Assembly (NCBI GenBank): GCA_963706785.1
Contig: CAVPNJ010000002.1
Coordinates: 682,001-746,000, forward strand
Direction of reading: 5' to 3'
DNA: 64,000 bases
DNA from: Pollutimonas sp963706785
GTDB taxonomy: Bacteria; Pseudomonadota; Gammaproteobacteria; Burkholderiales; Burkholderiaceae_B
Below are positions 1-8,201 of this stretch, piece by piece. The notes below the pieces were generated by a model. That model was not told the origin of the DNA, did no database searches, and worked only from the letters and a program-made list of their open reading frames with translations. How positions within the stretch are numbered: position 1 is the stretch's first letter; each line of letters begins with the position of its first letter. The position numbers and the translations under genes are program-made.

Positions 1-200
1 ATCTCCACAACGTAATTGGCGACGCGCACCTGCGAGCTAGTGGGAGCAACGACGTTAAGTATGAAGATCAGAGTAACGATCCCCGCAAGGCCAATGGCTA
101 CCACGCCAACCTGCGACTTGATATTCCAGGGCAACAGTTTAAGTTTGATAAAGATCAACCAAACCAGCCCAGCGTATATCACTGCAATAATTTCAAGCAT
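1..200 (-). CDS. HlyD-family (YiaV/YibH-like) membrane protein, N-terminal part
   Basis: Reverse-strand reading frame opening with an ATG at 200 and running off the window start; 66 codons are visible. The N-terminus (MLEIIAVIYAGLVWLIFIKL...) gives one membrane segment, a LPWN stretch, a second hydrophobic segment, then NVVAPTSSQVRVANYVVE, where the periplasmic membrane-fusion domain begins. This arrangement matches the YiaV/YibH inner-membrane HlyD-like proteins. The gene directly upstream on the same strand is a DUF3302 (YiaW-like) protein, the usual operon partner of yiaV, which supports the call. Function of the family is poorly defined; a role in export or envelope homeostasis is only inferred. 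The rest of the gene lies outside the window. Confidence 0.75.
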   Translation of the reverse strand, partial: MLEIIAVIYAGLVWLIFIKLKLLPWNIKSQVGVVAIGLAGIVTLIFILNVVAPTSSQVRVANYVVE

Positions 201-249
201 ATGTGCCTTAACTAATTTCAGGAGCTAGGGCTGCCGTGTTGCTACTTAA

Positions 250-732
250 TCACCGGGGGGAAATATTCCGAGTAGTTATCAAGCTAGCCTTTAGGGATGC
301 GACTTCGGCCTCGAGGTGGGCGATCCTTTCTTCCGGCGTAAGCGAAATTGAAGCAGGGAGCGAAGGCGGTTCTACCCCTATTTGCTTGTAGTAATCGTCG
401 TGTTTATCGCGGCCGTAGGCGAGTTTGTAGCCGACTGGTTTAACGTATGCCCATAACCAGGCCACAGGCCAAAGCAGGCCGCCGAACGCAAGCGATAGCA
501 GACATAGGGTATTTATTGCTTCTTTTTGGGGATGCTGCCGTTTTTCAGCAATGACCTCTGGCATTACATGAACTTTCCAGAACAGCCAGACGACGACTAT
601 CGGCACCAAAACAATGACGACCCACACAAAGATATCGGCAATAGCATTAGCCGTTTCGCCACTAAACCCATGTGAGGTCATCGGTGTTAGTGCATAAAGC
701 AAAGCTGGCAAGAGGATTCGGACGCATTTCAT
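250..732 (-). CDS. DUF3302 inner membrane protein (YiaW-like)
   Basis: A 160-residue protein with a signal-like N-terminus, a strong membrane segment around residues 33-52 (FVWVVIVLVPIVVVWLFW) and another around 73-95. The motif AEKRQHPQKEAI followed by a hydrophobic GGLLWPVAWLWAYVKP segment is characteristic of DUF3302/YiaW. The C-terminus adds a short predicted coiled coil (PEERIAHLEAEVASLKASL), making it longer than E. coli YiaW (about 107 residues). It lies about 50 bases upstream of the YiaV-like gene on the same strand, so the two probably form an operon. An AGGG lies about 10 bases before the ATG. Biochemical role unknown. Confidence 0.75.
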   Translation of the reverse strand: MKCVRILLPALLYALTPMTSHGFSGETANAIADIFVWVVIVLVPIVVVWLFWKVHVMPEVIAEKRQHPQKEAINTLCLLSLAFGGLLWPVAWLWAYVKPVGYKLAYGRDKHDDYYKQIGVEPPSLPASISLTPEERIAHLEAEVASLKASLITTRNISPR

Positions 733-962
733 AGTAACGGCCCTAAGTGCAACAGCGCTTGCTCATTCAACCCCATTGCATTGATACGTGTGCAGTAGTA
801 ACCGCGACACTGGCAAGCGATATTTGGTGACATCAAAGTATAGCTTGCAGCCTTTTTGGGCGCTATTTTTTTTTGCAAAAGCTTTATGTTTTGTGGCTCG
901 TACTAAGTGATTCATTAGCGCAAATCGGCTCGAACAACAGCGTCACGCCAACTAGTTTGACG

Positions 963-1250
963 ATGCACGCAGACCCTTTCAGCCCATCACAGGCGCCTGC
1001 TGATGCCGGCCGGGAGCCAAGTAACTTGTCAAGCATGCGTCAGCCTATTATCGTGCACGAACTCACAGGGCTGCAGAGCGGAGAAGTATTCGCCTCCATT
1101 GCCGGCTTGCTCCTGAATCGTTTTGAGACATTGCCCGAGGTTGGCGCCGCGATAGAATTGGAGGGCTTGCGTTTTGAAGTGCTGGAGATCAGTAACCGGC
1201 GTATTGCGACGCTCGATGTGAAGCGTGCGGAGGTCCGCCCGCTTTCCTGA
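963..1250 (+). pseudogene. CorC_HlyC transporter-associated domain remnant
   Basis: An open frame whose last 60 or so residues (EVFASIAGLLLNRFETLPEV, then an IELEGLRFEVLE strand and NRRIATLDVKR) match the C-terminal CorC_HlyC domain that normally follows paired CBS domains in CorC/HlyC/TerC-type membrane proteins. Here no CBS or membrane domain precedes it; the upstream residues are low-complexity (HADPFSPSQAPADAGREPS). The frame is open back to 828 but the only upstream start is a TTG at 873; ATGs exist at 963 and 1035 with no good ribosome site. I read it as the tail of a lost gene, though a free-standing small protein cannot be excluded. The transporter gene at 1286 follows after 35 bases. 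Confidence 0.45.
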
Positions 1251-1285
1251 AAGGCTTTACTGGCCTCCTTACCGGCAGGATAAGA

Positions 1286-2635
1286 ATGGGCGCGCATATC
1301 ATGAACCGGCTGCGCAATGCGGCGGCAAGTTTGCTGGGGCGGGTGGTCGATGTGCGGCCGCACGAACTACGTCCGATGCTGCTCGGCGCCAGCTGGTTCT
1401 TTTGTCTTTTATTCGGCTATTACCTATTGCGGCCCTTACGAGACGCGTTGGGGTTACTCGGCGGAACTGCCGAGTTGCAATGGCTCTTTACTGCCACCTT
1501 CCTGGTCATGCTTGCGATGGTGCCATTGTTCGGTGCCATGGTCAGCCGGCTTTCGCCGCGTCGTTTCGTATCGCTGGCTTATCGGTTCTTTACCGTTAGC
1601 ATCCTCATTTTCAGCGCCTTGCTTGCTGCAGCTGTAGAAAACGCCTGGACTGCCCGATTTTTTTTCGTCTGGATAAGCGTTTTTAATCTCTTCGTTATCA
1701 GCGTTTTCTGGAGCGTGCTCGCCGACTGTTTCAGTAACGCCCAAGGGCGGCGCTTGTTTGGTTTCATAGCCGCCGGAGGTACCGCCGGTAGCTTTGTCGG
1801 CCCCGCGGTCGCTGCGTCCGTCGTCACAATCCTGGGCCCCGTTGCATTAACTTTGTGCGCTGCATTGTCGCTCGAGGTTGCATTGCAATGCTTCCACCGC
1901 CTCTACCCCAAACCAGATCAAGTTATATCAACGGCTGAGGGCGACATCGACCGGAAAATTATTTATCGCAATGGCAACGCCATCGGAGGCGGCTTGCTAG
2001 GAGGCCTTCTGCTCATTGTGCGGTCGCCGTATTTACTGGGAATTTGCGCTTATCTTCTTCTTCACTCGGCCGCATCGACTTTCCTTTATTTTGAACAAGG
2101 ACGCATCGTGACAGAAGCATTTCAAAATACAGCTGAGCGAGCGCGTTTTTTTGCGTCGGTGGATTTCGGCGTTTCTGTCTTCACCCTGGGCCTGCAATTG
2201 TTCGCTACCGGCAGACTGATGCCGCGGTTCGGCGTAGGCGTTGCGCTGATCACACTGCCGGTTATTACCGCGATTGCATTCGGCTTGGTGGCCATCTGGC
2301 CAACGGTGGCGGTCCTTGCCATTGCACAGGTCGCGCGACGCACGCTTGACTATTCCATTGCACGTCCTGCACGTGAGGTGTTGTTCACCGTACTCGATCG
2401 CGAAAAAAAATACAAAGCCAAGAACGTCATTGATACCGTTGTCTATCGTGGCGGCGACGCGCTAAGCGGTTGGATATCTACTGGACTTACCGCGATGGGT
2501 ATAGGTTTTGCCGGCATTGGACTGATGGGAATCCCGCTGACTTGTTTATGGGCCGCTCTTTCTTTATGGTTATCGCGAAATCAAGAAAGGCAGGACAGTT
2601 CGGCGGCTCAGGGAACAAGCACAGCGAAAACCTAG
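1286..2635 (+). CDS. MFS transporter related to NTP/NDP exchange transporters
   Basis: A 449-residue polytopic membrane protein with about 12 hydrophobic segments. The N-terminal stretch (LRPMLLGASWFFCLLFGYYL, then LLRPLRDALGLLGG and LQWLFTATFLVMLAMVPLFG) is typical of bacterial MFS proteins annotated as NTP/NDP exchange-transporter-like; in free-living bacteria their substrate is unknown. The PLRD motif after the first helix is conserved in this group. The start at 1286 has AGGA 6 bases upstream and is preferred over the ATG at 1301. The aldo/keto reductase begins 20 bases downstream with its own ribosome site, so co-transcription is likely. Substrate cannot be told from sequence. Confidence 0.8.
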   Translation: MGAHIMNRLRNAAASLLGRVVDVRPHELRPMLLGASWFFCLLFGYYLLRPLRDALGLLGGTAELQWLFTATFLVMLAMVPLFGAMVSRLSPRRFVSLAYRFFTVSILIFSALLAAAVENAWTARFFFVWISVFNLFVISVFWSVLADCFSNAQGRRLFGFIAAGGTAGSFVGPAVAASVVTILGPVALTLCAALSLEVALQCFHRLYPKPDQVISTAEGDIDRKIIYRNGNAIGGGLLGGLLLIVRSPYLLGICAYLLLHSAASTFLYFEQGRIVTEAFQNTAERARFFASVDFGVSVFTLGLQLFATGRLMPRFGVGVALITLPVITAIAFGLVAIWPTVAVLAIAQVARRTLDYSIARPAREVLFTVLDREKKYKAKNVIDTVVYRGGDALSGWISTGLTAMGIGFAGIGLMGIPLTCLWAALSLWLSRNQERQDSSAAQGTSTAKT

Positions 2636-2655
2636 GCTTATCAAAGGAGACAATT

Positions 2656-3606
2656 ATGCTCGAATCGTCCTTAACCGTTGGCAGGGCAATGACGCGGGCG
2701 CAATTCTTGCATATTTGCGCGCAAATGACAGTAGCTGGGCTGCTTTCAAAGACTAGTCAAGCGGTATCCGGCACGGCCACGGCAATGGCTTCCCGCCCTA
2801 TTCCATCCACAGGCGAATTGTTGCCGGTGGTGGGCTGCGGGACGTATCGAGGCTTCGACTATGCACCGGGCAGCGTCGAGTACTCGCGCCTTGCGCGGGT
2901 GATCCACGCTCTTCTGGAAACGGGCGGGAAAGTTATCGACACTGCTGCCATCTACGGTCGGGCCGAACGCAGCGTGGGCGAGATACTTGAAAGCCAACGT
3001 TTGCACCGCCAGATCTTCCTGGCGAGTAAGGTCTGGTCCACCGGCCGCGAACCCGGCTTGCAGCAAATGGAGCGATCCTTGAAGGACTTGAAAACAGACA
3101 AACTGGATCTTATGCAGGTGCATAACCTTGTCGACCTGAAGACCCAGCTCGCCACTTTGCGTGAATGGAAAGCGAATGGGCGCACGCGATATATTGGAAT
3201 CTCGCACTATGCTACTTCTGCTCATGACGAGGTTGAGGCAGTTCTACGATCTGTGCCGGTCGATTTCTTGCAAATTAACTATTCGGTCGAAGAGCCTGCA
3301 GCTGCAAAGCGTCTCTTGCCGCTTGCCGCGGATCTTGGCGTAGCTGTGATCATTAACAGACCCTTCGGTGGCGGCGGCCTGTTGGGCCATTTGCGGAATA
3401 AGCCTCTACCCGTCTGGGCAGCAGAAATTGGCTGTCGTAGTTGGGCTCAAATCCTGATCAAGTTTGTACTGACTCAACCAGCAGTCAACTGTGTGATTCC
3501 CGGTACTGGAAAACCCGAACATATGTTGGACAATGCAATGGCCGGTGTGGCGCCGTTTCCCGAGCCAAACTTCTGGATCGAACGCCAGGCGGCAATAACC
3601 GCCTAA
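2656..3606 (+). CDS. aldo/keto reductase, probably exported
   Basis: A 316-residue aldo/keto reductase. The catalytic tetrad can be placed: Asp and Tyr in VIDTAAIYGRAERSVGEIL, Lys in IFLASKVWS and His in LDLMQVHNL; the nucleotide-binding end is seen in NCVIPGTGKPEHMLDN. The ATG at 2656 was chosen because an AAGGAGA lies 7 bases upstream; the frame is open further upstream but that part overlaps the transporter gene. The first 45 residues (TRAQFLHICAQMTVAGLLS) resemble a degenerate Tat-type signal lacking the second Arg, as seen in several exported members of this family, so periplasmic location is plausible but not certain. Substrate unknown. Confidence 0.85.
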   Translation: MLESSLTVGRAMTRAQFLHICAQMTVAGLLSKTSQAVSGTATAMASRPIPSTGELLPVVGCGTYRGFDYAPGSVEYSRLARVIHALLETGGKVIDTAAIYGRAERSVGEILESQRLHRQIFLASKVWSTGREPGLQQMERSLKDLKTDKLDLMQVHNLVDLKTQLATLREWKANGRTRYIGISHYATSAHDEVEAVLRSVPVDFLQINYSVEEPAAAKRLLPLAADLGVAVIINRPFGGGGLLGHLRNKPLPVWAAEIGCRSWAQILIKFVLTQPAVNCVIPGTGKPEHMLDNAMAGVAPFPEPNFWIERQAAITA

Positions 3607-3645
3607 GCCTTAGATGCGTCACCGAATCCCTTTGATGTGCTCTTG

Positions 3646-4506
3646 CTATGCCCTACTGGCTGTCCAGTTTGCCGTCCGGGGCCCTTCTATCTTGCCGTTC
3701 ATGGTCTTCCCATTGACGTTCCCGGTGTAACGCACGCCTTTGACCTTGAAACTGATATTGTCCCCTAGCAGACGCCCTTCCGAAATAGGTTGCGTGCCAA
3801 GAGTGCCGGTAATCATTTGGTATTCCTGACGAAGTTGTAGTACCTCACTGCCAACTCGCCATGAGCCTTCTACCTTCGCTGGGACGATCCACAGCAGCGC
3901 AGTACACCAGTGTCTGCAGTTATCAGTAATCGTAACGGTGTCGTCGGGTTTCCAGTCGCCCATTGTGAACGAGTTGGAAACAATTCGAGTTCCGGGCCGA
4001 AGACCCAATAGCCGTGGCCGCAACTTGATGTTGAGCGATGGCAGCAAGAACATGGTAATAACCTGTGCCTGGGACAGGTCAGTTTCAAATAAATCTGCCG
4101 TGGCAAAAGTAGCCTTATCAGCGATGCCGGCCTTGACTGCATTCTTGCGGGACAGCGCAACCAGGTCGGGGTTGTACTCGATTCCATGTGCTCGTATACC
4201 GCGCCGAGCCGCGGTCATAACTGTCCTTCCATCGCCAGAACCTAAATCTATCAAATAGTCTTTAGGCGTAGCTTTGGCAATATCGAGCATTTTTTCCACA
4301 AGACTTTGTGGCGTAGGTACCCAAATAACATCCTTACCCTCTTGGCCTTCACTCGGTTGGTACGTAGCTGTTGCGGGCTGCGCCATCACGGGCGTTAGTA
4401 CCATCAAGCTAAACAAAAGGGAAAAAAACGCGCCGCTTAAGACGCCGCAATGCGGAAACGTGGGAGTGACTGGGGGGCTGATCGCGGAATCCAATGATGT
4501 ATGCAT
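3646..4506 (-). CDS. class I SAM-dependent methyltransferase with N-terminal signal
   Basis: The ATG at 4506 (AAGGAAG 8 bases upstream) gives 286 residues; a longer frame to 4578 has no ribosome site. Residues about 15-43 form a signal-peptide-like hydrophobic stretch ending VMAQPATA. The methyltransferase core follows: a YLIDLGSGDGRTVMTAARRG motif I, acidic AHGIEYNPDLV motif II, then DLSQAQVITMFLLPSLN and LRPGTRIVSNSFTMGDW. The spacing resembles FAM173-type protein-lysine methyltransferases, but the target here is unknown. A C-terminal beta-rich region (about 90 residues) follows the catalytic domain. An exported SAM enzyme is odd because SAM is cytoplasmic; the segment may instead be a membrane anchor. 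Convergent with the aldo/keto reductase gene. Confidence 0.75.
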   Translation of the reverse strand: MHTSLDSAISPPVTPTFPHCGVLSGAFFSLLFSLMVLTPVMAQPATATYQPSEGQEGKDVIWVPTPQSLVEKMLDIAKATPKDYLIDLGSGDGRTVMTAARRGIRAHGIEYNPDLVALSRKNAVKAGIADKATFATADLFETDLSQAQVITMFLLPSLNIKLRPRLLGLRPGTRIVSNSFTMGDWKPDDTVTITDNCRHWCTALLWIVPAKVEGSWRVGSEVLQLRQEYQMITGTLGTQPISEGRLLGDNISFKVKGVRYTGNVNGKTMNGKIEGPRTANWTASRA

Positions 4507-4719
4507 GATTATCTTCCTTCTGAATGGTGGGAAATCTCTGCATTCATTATGTTGCCCGTTTTCGCCCATATGCTGCATAATCCATACAGCCTTCGGGCGC
4601 GTTGCACAGCAAAAACATCAGCACTGCTCAATGACCACAAACAAGGGGTTGCTGCATGACGATGAAATCGGCGACGAACTTCAAGGGCATGGCAACTAGC
4701 ATGCCCAAGGGGACACAGC

Positions 4720-6084
4720 ATGGCCACTGATGCCGCCAGCGAACGTTCCGCGCCTGTACCACATAAGGGTGAATTAACCGTCCTGGATGCTGTTGCAGTA
4801 TTGGTAGGCGTCGTCATCGGTATTGGAATTTTCGGTTTCCCTCCCCTAGTAGCCCAATACACTAATTCCCCGATCGTCTACATGGGATTATGGGGCGCGG
4901 GTGGCTTAATCATGCTGGCCGGGGCTCTGTGCTATGCCGAACTCGGGTCTGCCTATCCGTCTGCCGGAGGCGAATACCATTATTTATGCCGGGCTTGGGG
5001 TTTACGAGTCGGACTTCTTTTTGCATGGGCGCGATGCACCGTAATCCAGACAGGCGCAATTGCTGCAGTGGCTTTCATCTATGGCGATTATGCCCAGCAG
5101 CTATTCGACCTTGGAACGCATGGCGGGTCGATTCATGCAGCACTTAGCGTCATTGTGTTGACCGGGCTCAATATCCGCGGAACACGCGAATCGAAGCAAA
5201 TGCAGTTGATATTTACGACCTTGACCGTCGCTGCACTGGGTGCTGTCGTGCTGGCAGGTCTATGGGCTGACCCCGAACTGGTTCCCACTGCACCAATTCC
5301 AGACGTTTCTAATGCTGGCTGGCTGGGCGGGCTGGGCATGGGTATGGTGTTCGTCTTGCTGACTTATGGCGGTTGGAACGAGACTGCGTATTTGTCTTCC
5401 GAACTGCGTAATCCCGCTAGAGACCTGCGCCGCGTGCTGGTTCTAGGCTGTTTTATTGTCACCGTAATTTATTTGCTGATAAACCTGACGTTCCTTGAGC
5501 TATTTGGAATGCAGGGCTTACGCCAGAGCCAGGCCATTGGCGCTGACGTTATGCGATTGACGGCGGGCCCTTACGCAGCCGTCGCCCTTAGCATTCTTAT
5601 TTGTTGCACAGCTGTCAGCACCATCAATGGCACTATTATGACCGGTGCGCGGGTGTATTACGCCCTGGGGCGTGATCTGCCCCGCTTACACGGGTTGGGA
5701 GTATGGAGCGCACGCGGGCAGACACCCGTGCGGGCTTTACTGCTTCAATGCGCCATCACACTCGCGTTAATCTTATTCGGTGCCCTTTCAGACAATGGCG
5801 TGCAGGCAATGGTCGCCTACACGGCGCCCGTCTTCTGGTTGTTCATGATGTTGGTCGCCTTGTCGGTGTTGCGCCTGCGCCGAATCGATCCTGATCACGT
5901 GCGCCCATTCAAAACGCCGCTGTACCCCCTCACTCCGGTACTCTTCGCGTTAACCTGCGCAGGGCTGATGTGGGCGAGTACGCTCTATGCGGGCGCATGG
6001 GCAATTGTTGGATTATTTGTCCTAGTAGTGGGTATTCCTGCAGTCGCCCTCGTGCAGCGCATCAGCGTTGCGCCGTCGTCTTAA
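4720..6084 (+). CDS. APC-family amino acid permease
   Basis: A 454-residue protein with about 12 membrane segments. The first helix carries VLVGVVIGIGIFGFPPLVA, the GIGIFG unwound-helix signature of APC amino-acid/polyamine transporters, followed by LCYAELGSAYPSAGGEYHYL, the conserved Glu-Ser-Ala-Gly-Gly-Glu loop after helix 2. An AAGGGGAC lies about 8 bases before the ATG. It is transcribed divergently from the exported methyltransferase gene. The substrate (amino acid or amine) cannot be assigned; the overall pattern resembles the LAT/YfnA-type permeases. Sequence appears complete and in frame. Confidence 0.85.
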   Translation: MATDAASERSAPVPHKGELTVLDAVAVLVGVVIGIGIFGFPPLVAQYTNSPIVYMGLWGAGGLIMLAGALCYAELGSAYPSAGGEYHYLCRAWGLRVGLLFAWARCTVIQTGAIAAVAFIYGDYAQQLFDLGTHGGSIHAALSVIVLTGLNIRGTRESKQMQLIFTTLTVAALGAVVLAGLWADPELVPTAPIPDVSNAGWLGGLGMGMVFVLLTYGGWNETAYLSSELRNPARDLRRVLVLGCFIVTVIYLLINLTFLELFGMQGLRQSQAIGADVMRLTAGPYAAVALSILICCTAVSTINGTIMTGARVYYALGRDLPRLHGLGVWSARGQTPVRALLLQCAITLALILFGALSDNGVQAMVAYTAPVFWLFMMLVALSVLRLRRIDPDHVRPFKTPLYPLTPVLFALTCAGLMWASTLYAGAWAIVGLFVLVVGIPAVALVQRISVAPSS

Positions 6085-6170
6085 TGGTAGGCAACAGCAG
6101 CACCGCGCTAACACTGTCTTTCAGGCGCCGCCAGGCCATTTGAATCGGACAATACATAACGGAGCCCGCC

Positions 6171-6833
6171 ATGATATTCCCTTTATTTTCAACTTCTTAT
6201 AGGAAGGTCATTGGTGTTCTGTTCATCGGAGTTTTATTACTTGGCCTAGCTCTTTGGGGTTTCGCAGGTGTCAGCCACGCGCAGACGGCCGTCGATCCGC
6301 ACGGCTCGCCTAACGATTTCGTTCAAAGCATAGGCAATAACGCGCTGAACGCCGTAAGGCAGGATTCTGCTGCCAAACAGGGTAATCTGCACCGAATTAA
6401 TGAACTAGTAGACCAATATTTGCTGCCTTATGTCCATTTCGACAAAACCACGCGGTTGGCGGCTGGCCCTCATTGGCGGAAATTGACACCGCAACAGCAA
6501 AAACAATTAGTCTCAGCCTTTAAGGGGACTCTGCTCCGTACCTATGGTGGCGCTCTTGCAGACGTCGACAAAATCGCTGGCTTGCAAACCTTGCCGTTTC
6601 GCGGTGATCCGAATGCAAACGATGTTGTTGTGCGCTCGACATTCACAAAACGCAATGGTCCGGCCGTCGCGGTTGACTATCGACTGGAAAAAACGCCGGA
6701 TGGATGGAAAATTTACGACGTGAATGTTGAGGGCATCTGGTTGATTCAGACTTACCGGAGTCAGTTCACGCAACAAATTAATCAAAATGGTATTGATGGC
6801 CTGATCGAAGCGTTGAATCAAAAAAATCAATAA
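6171..6833 (+). CDS. MlaC/Ttg2D-family periplasmic phospholipid-binding protein
   Basis: A 220-residue protein with an N-terminal hydrophobic segment (GVLFIGVLLLGLALWGF) ending in SHAQ, consistent with export. The mature part matches MlaC: VDQYLLPYVHFDKTTRLAAG, WRKLTPQQQKQLVSAFKGTL, VRSTFTKRNGPAVAVDYRL and DGWKIYDVNVEGIWLIQTYR are all at family-typical positions. In the Mla system this protein ferries phospholipids between outer and inner membrane complexes. No mlaE, mlaF, mlaD or mlaA lies nearby, so it is an orphan copy. GGAG precedes the ATG by 7 bases. It ends about 96 bases before egtB on the same strand. Confidence 0.8.
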   Translation: MIFPLFSTSYRKVIGVLFIGVLLLGLALWGFAGVSHAQTAVDPHGSPNDFVQSIGNNALNAVRQDSAAKQGNLHRINELVDQYLLPYVHFDKTTRLAAGPHWRKLTPQQQKQLVSAFKGTLLRTYGGALADVDKIAGLQTLPFRGDPNANDVVVRSTFTKRNGPAVAVDYRLEKTPDGWKIYDVNVEGIWLIQTYRSQFTQQINQNGIDGLIEALNQKNQ

Positions 6834-6929
6834 TTACAAGCCTTTAGGTTTAGATGTTTGCCCCCTTTGCCCAGGTGCTGAATCAGATCGTTCCTCGTCC
6901 TGGGCACGTCAATTGCTACGCTCAGCTTT

Positions 6930-8201
6930 ATGACAGCAAACTTGAAAAGTGCACTTGATATCGCCTGGGATGCACCGTCTCGCCAAATATTGCTTCGCCA
7001 ATATGCTGAAGTTCGAGCGCATAGCCTAGACCGCGCAGCGCCTTTATCCGCGGAAGACCAGTGCGTGCAATCAATGCCGGATGTCAGTCCCACAAAGTGG
7101 CATCTTGCGCATACGACATGGTTCTTTGAAGCTATGTTGTTGCGTACTTTCCTTTCCGGTTATCAGCCATTCGATGAACGTTATTTTTATCTCTTCAATT
7201 CTTATTATGAAGCTTTAGGGCCACGTCATCCGCGTTCACAGCGCGGTTTACTGACGCGGCCGTCATTGAATGAGATCTACGAATATCGCGCCTATGTCGA
7301 TGCGGCGATGCAGGCCCTGATTGAGAACTGCGATGATAAACACTGGCGACAGGTTTGTTCTTTAGGGCAATTAGGCTTGCATCATGAGCAACAGCATCAA
7401 GAGTTGATGCTGACGGATATTCTGCACGTGCTGTGGTGCAATCCTCTTCGACCCGCCTATCAGACAGGCGATATCGCTGATTTATTGTTACCCGCTCGCG
7501 CGAGTGCTGCTCCTCTTGTCAAGTGGCAGCAATATCATGGCGGAGTGACCTCAATAGGGCACAACGCCCCGGTAAGTGAAGAATTTTCGTTCGATAACGA
7601 GACCCCGCGCCATGAAGTGTTATTGCAGCCTTATCAATTAGCAGATCGCCTGGTAAGTTGCGGCGAATATGCGGAATTTATTCAGGACGGGGGTTATCGC
7701 CGACCTTCGTTGTGGCTTTCCGATGGGTGGGCAGCAGTGCAGTCGCAAAAGTTGACATCGCCTGAATATTGGACGAAGGACGCGGACGCCGATGATCCCA
7801 ACTGGCAAATTTTCGGATTGCATGGACTGCAGCCCATGGTCCCTTCCGCACCCGTTACCAATATTAGCTTCTACGAGGCGGCCGCATACGCCGAGTGGAC
7901 CGGCGCGCGCTTGCCCACTGAATTCGAATGGGAGAACGCCGCGACGGATACGCGCATGAGACAGATGGCAGGCTATGCTTGGCAGTGGACCAGGTCTTCA
8001 TATGATCCTTATCCCGGTTTTCGGCCTTCCGCGGGAGCTGTAGGAGAATACAACGGCAAGTTCATGGTCGGACAATTGGTTTTGCGCGGCAGCAGTTACG
8101 CCACCCCGGGGGGCCATGCCCGTCCCAGCTATAGAAATTTCTTCCCACCCCAGGCGAGATGGCAGTTTTCCGGTCTGCGTCTGGCTAGCGACCTTAAATG
8201 A
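6930..8201 (+). CDS. egtB: ergothioneine biosynthesis protein EgtB (sulfoxide synthase)
   Basis: A 423-residue EgtB, the non-haem iron enzyme that uses oxygen to join the sulfur of cysteine or gamma-glutamylcysteine to hercynine. The N-terminal DinB-like domain shows the three-His iron site: His61 in KWHLAHTTWFFE, and His152 and His156 in LHHEQQHQELML. The C-terminal formylglycine-generating-enzyme-like domain includes FSFDNETPRHEV, LPTEFEWENAA and an LRGSSYATP...RPSYRNFFPP tail ending in FSGLRLA. The stop overlaps the egtD start by 4 bases (ATGA), so translation is coupled. No egtA, egtC or egtE lies in the window; this would fit a cysteine-using pathway but does not prove it. Ribosome site weak. 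Confidence 0.93.
   Translation: MTANLKSALDIAWDAPSRQILLRQYAEVRAHSLDRAAPLSAEDQCVQSMPDVSPTKWHLAHTTWFFEAMLLRTFLSGYQPFDERYFYLFNSYYEALGPRHPRSQRGLLTRPSLNEIYEYRAYVDAAMQALIENCDDKHWRQVCSLGQLGLHHEQQHQELMLTDILHVLWCNPLRPAYQTGDIADLLLPARASAAPLVKWQQYHGGVTSIGHNAPVSEEFSFDNETPRHEVLLQPYQLADRLVSCGEYAEFIQDGGYRRPSLWLSDGWAAVQSQKLTSPEYWTKDADADDPNWQIFGLHGLQPMVPSAPVTNISFYEAAAYAEWTGARLPTEFEWENAATDTRMRQMAGYAWQWTRSSYDPYPGFRPSAGAVGEYNGKFMVGQLVLRGSSYATPGGHARPSYRNFFPPQARWQFSGLRLASDLK

Noticed and set aside
2470..2655. N-terminal extension of the aldo/keto reductase
   Set aside because: The frame is open but overlaps the upstream transporter gene; the AAGGAGA site supports the start at 2656.
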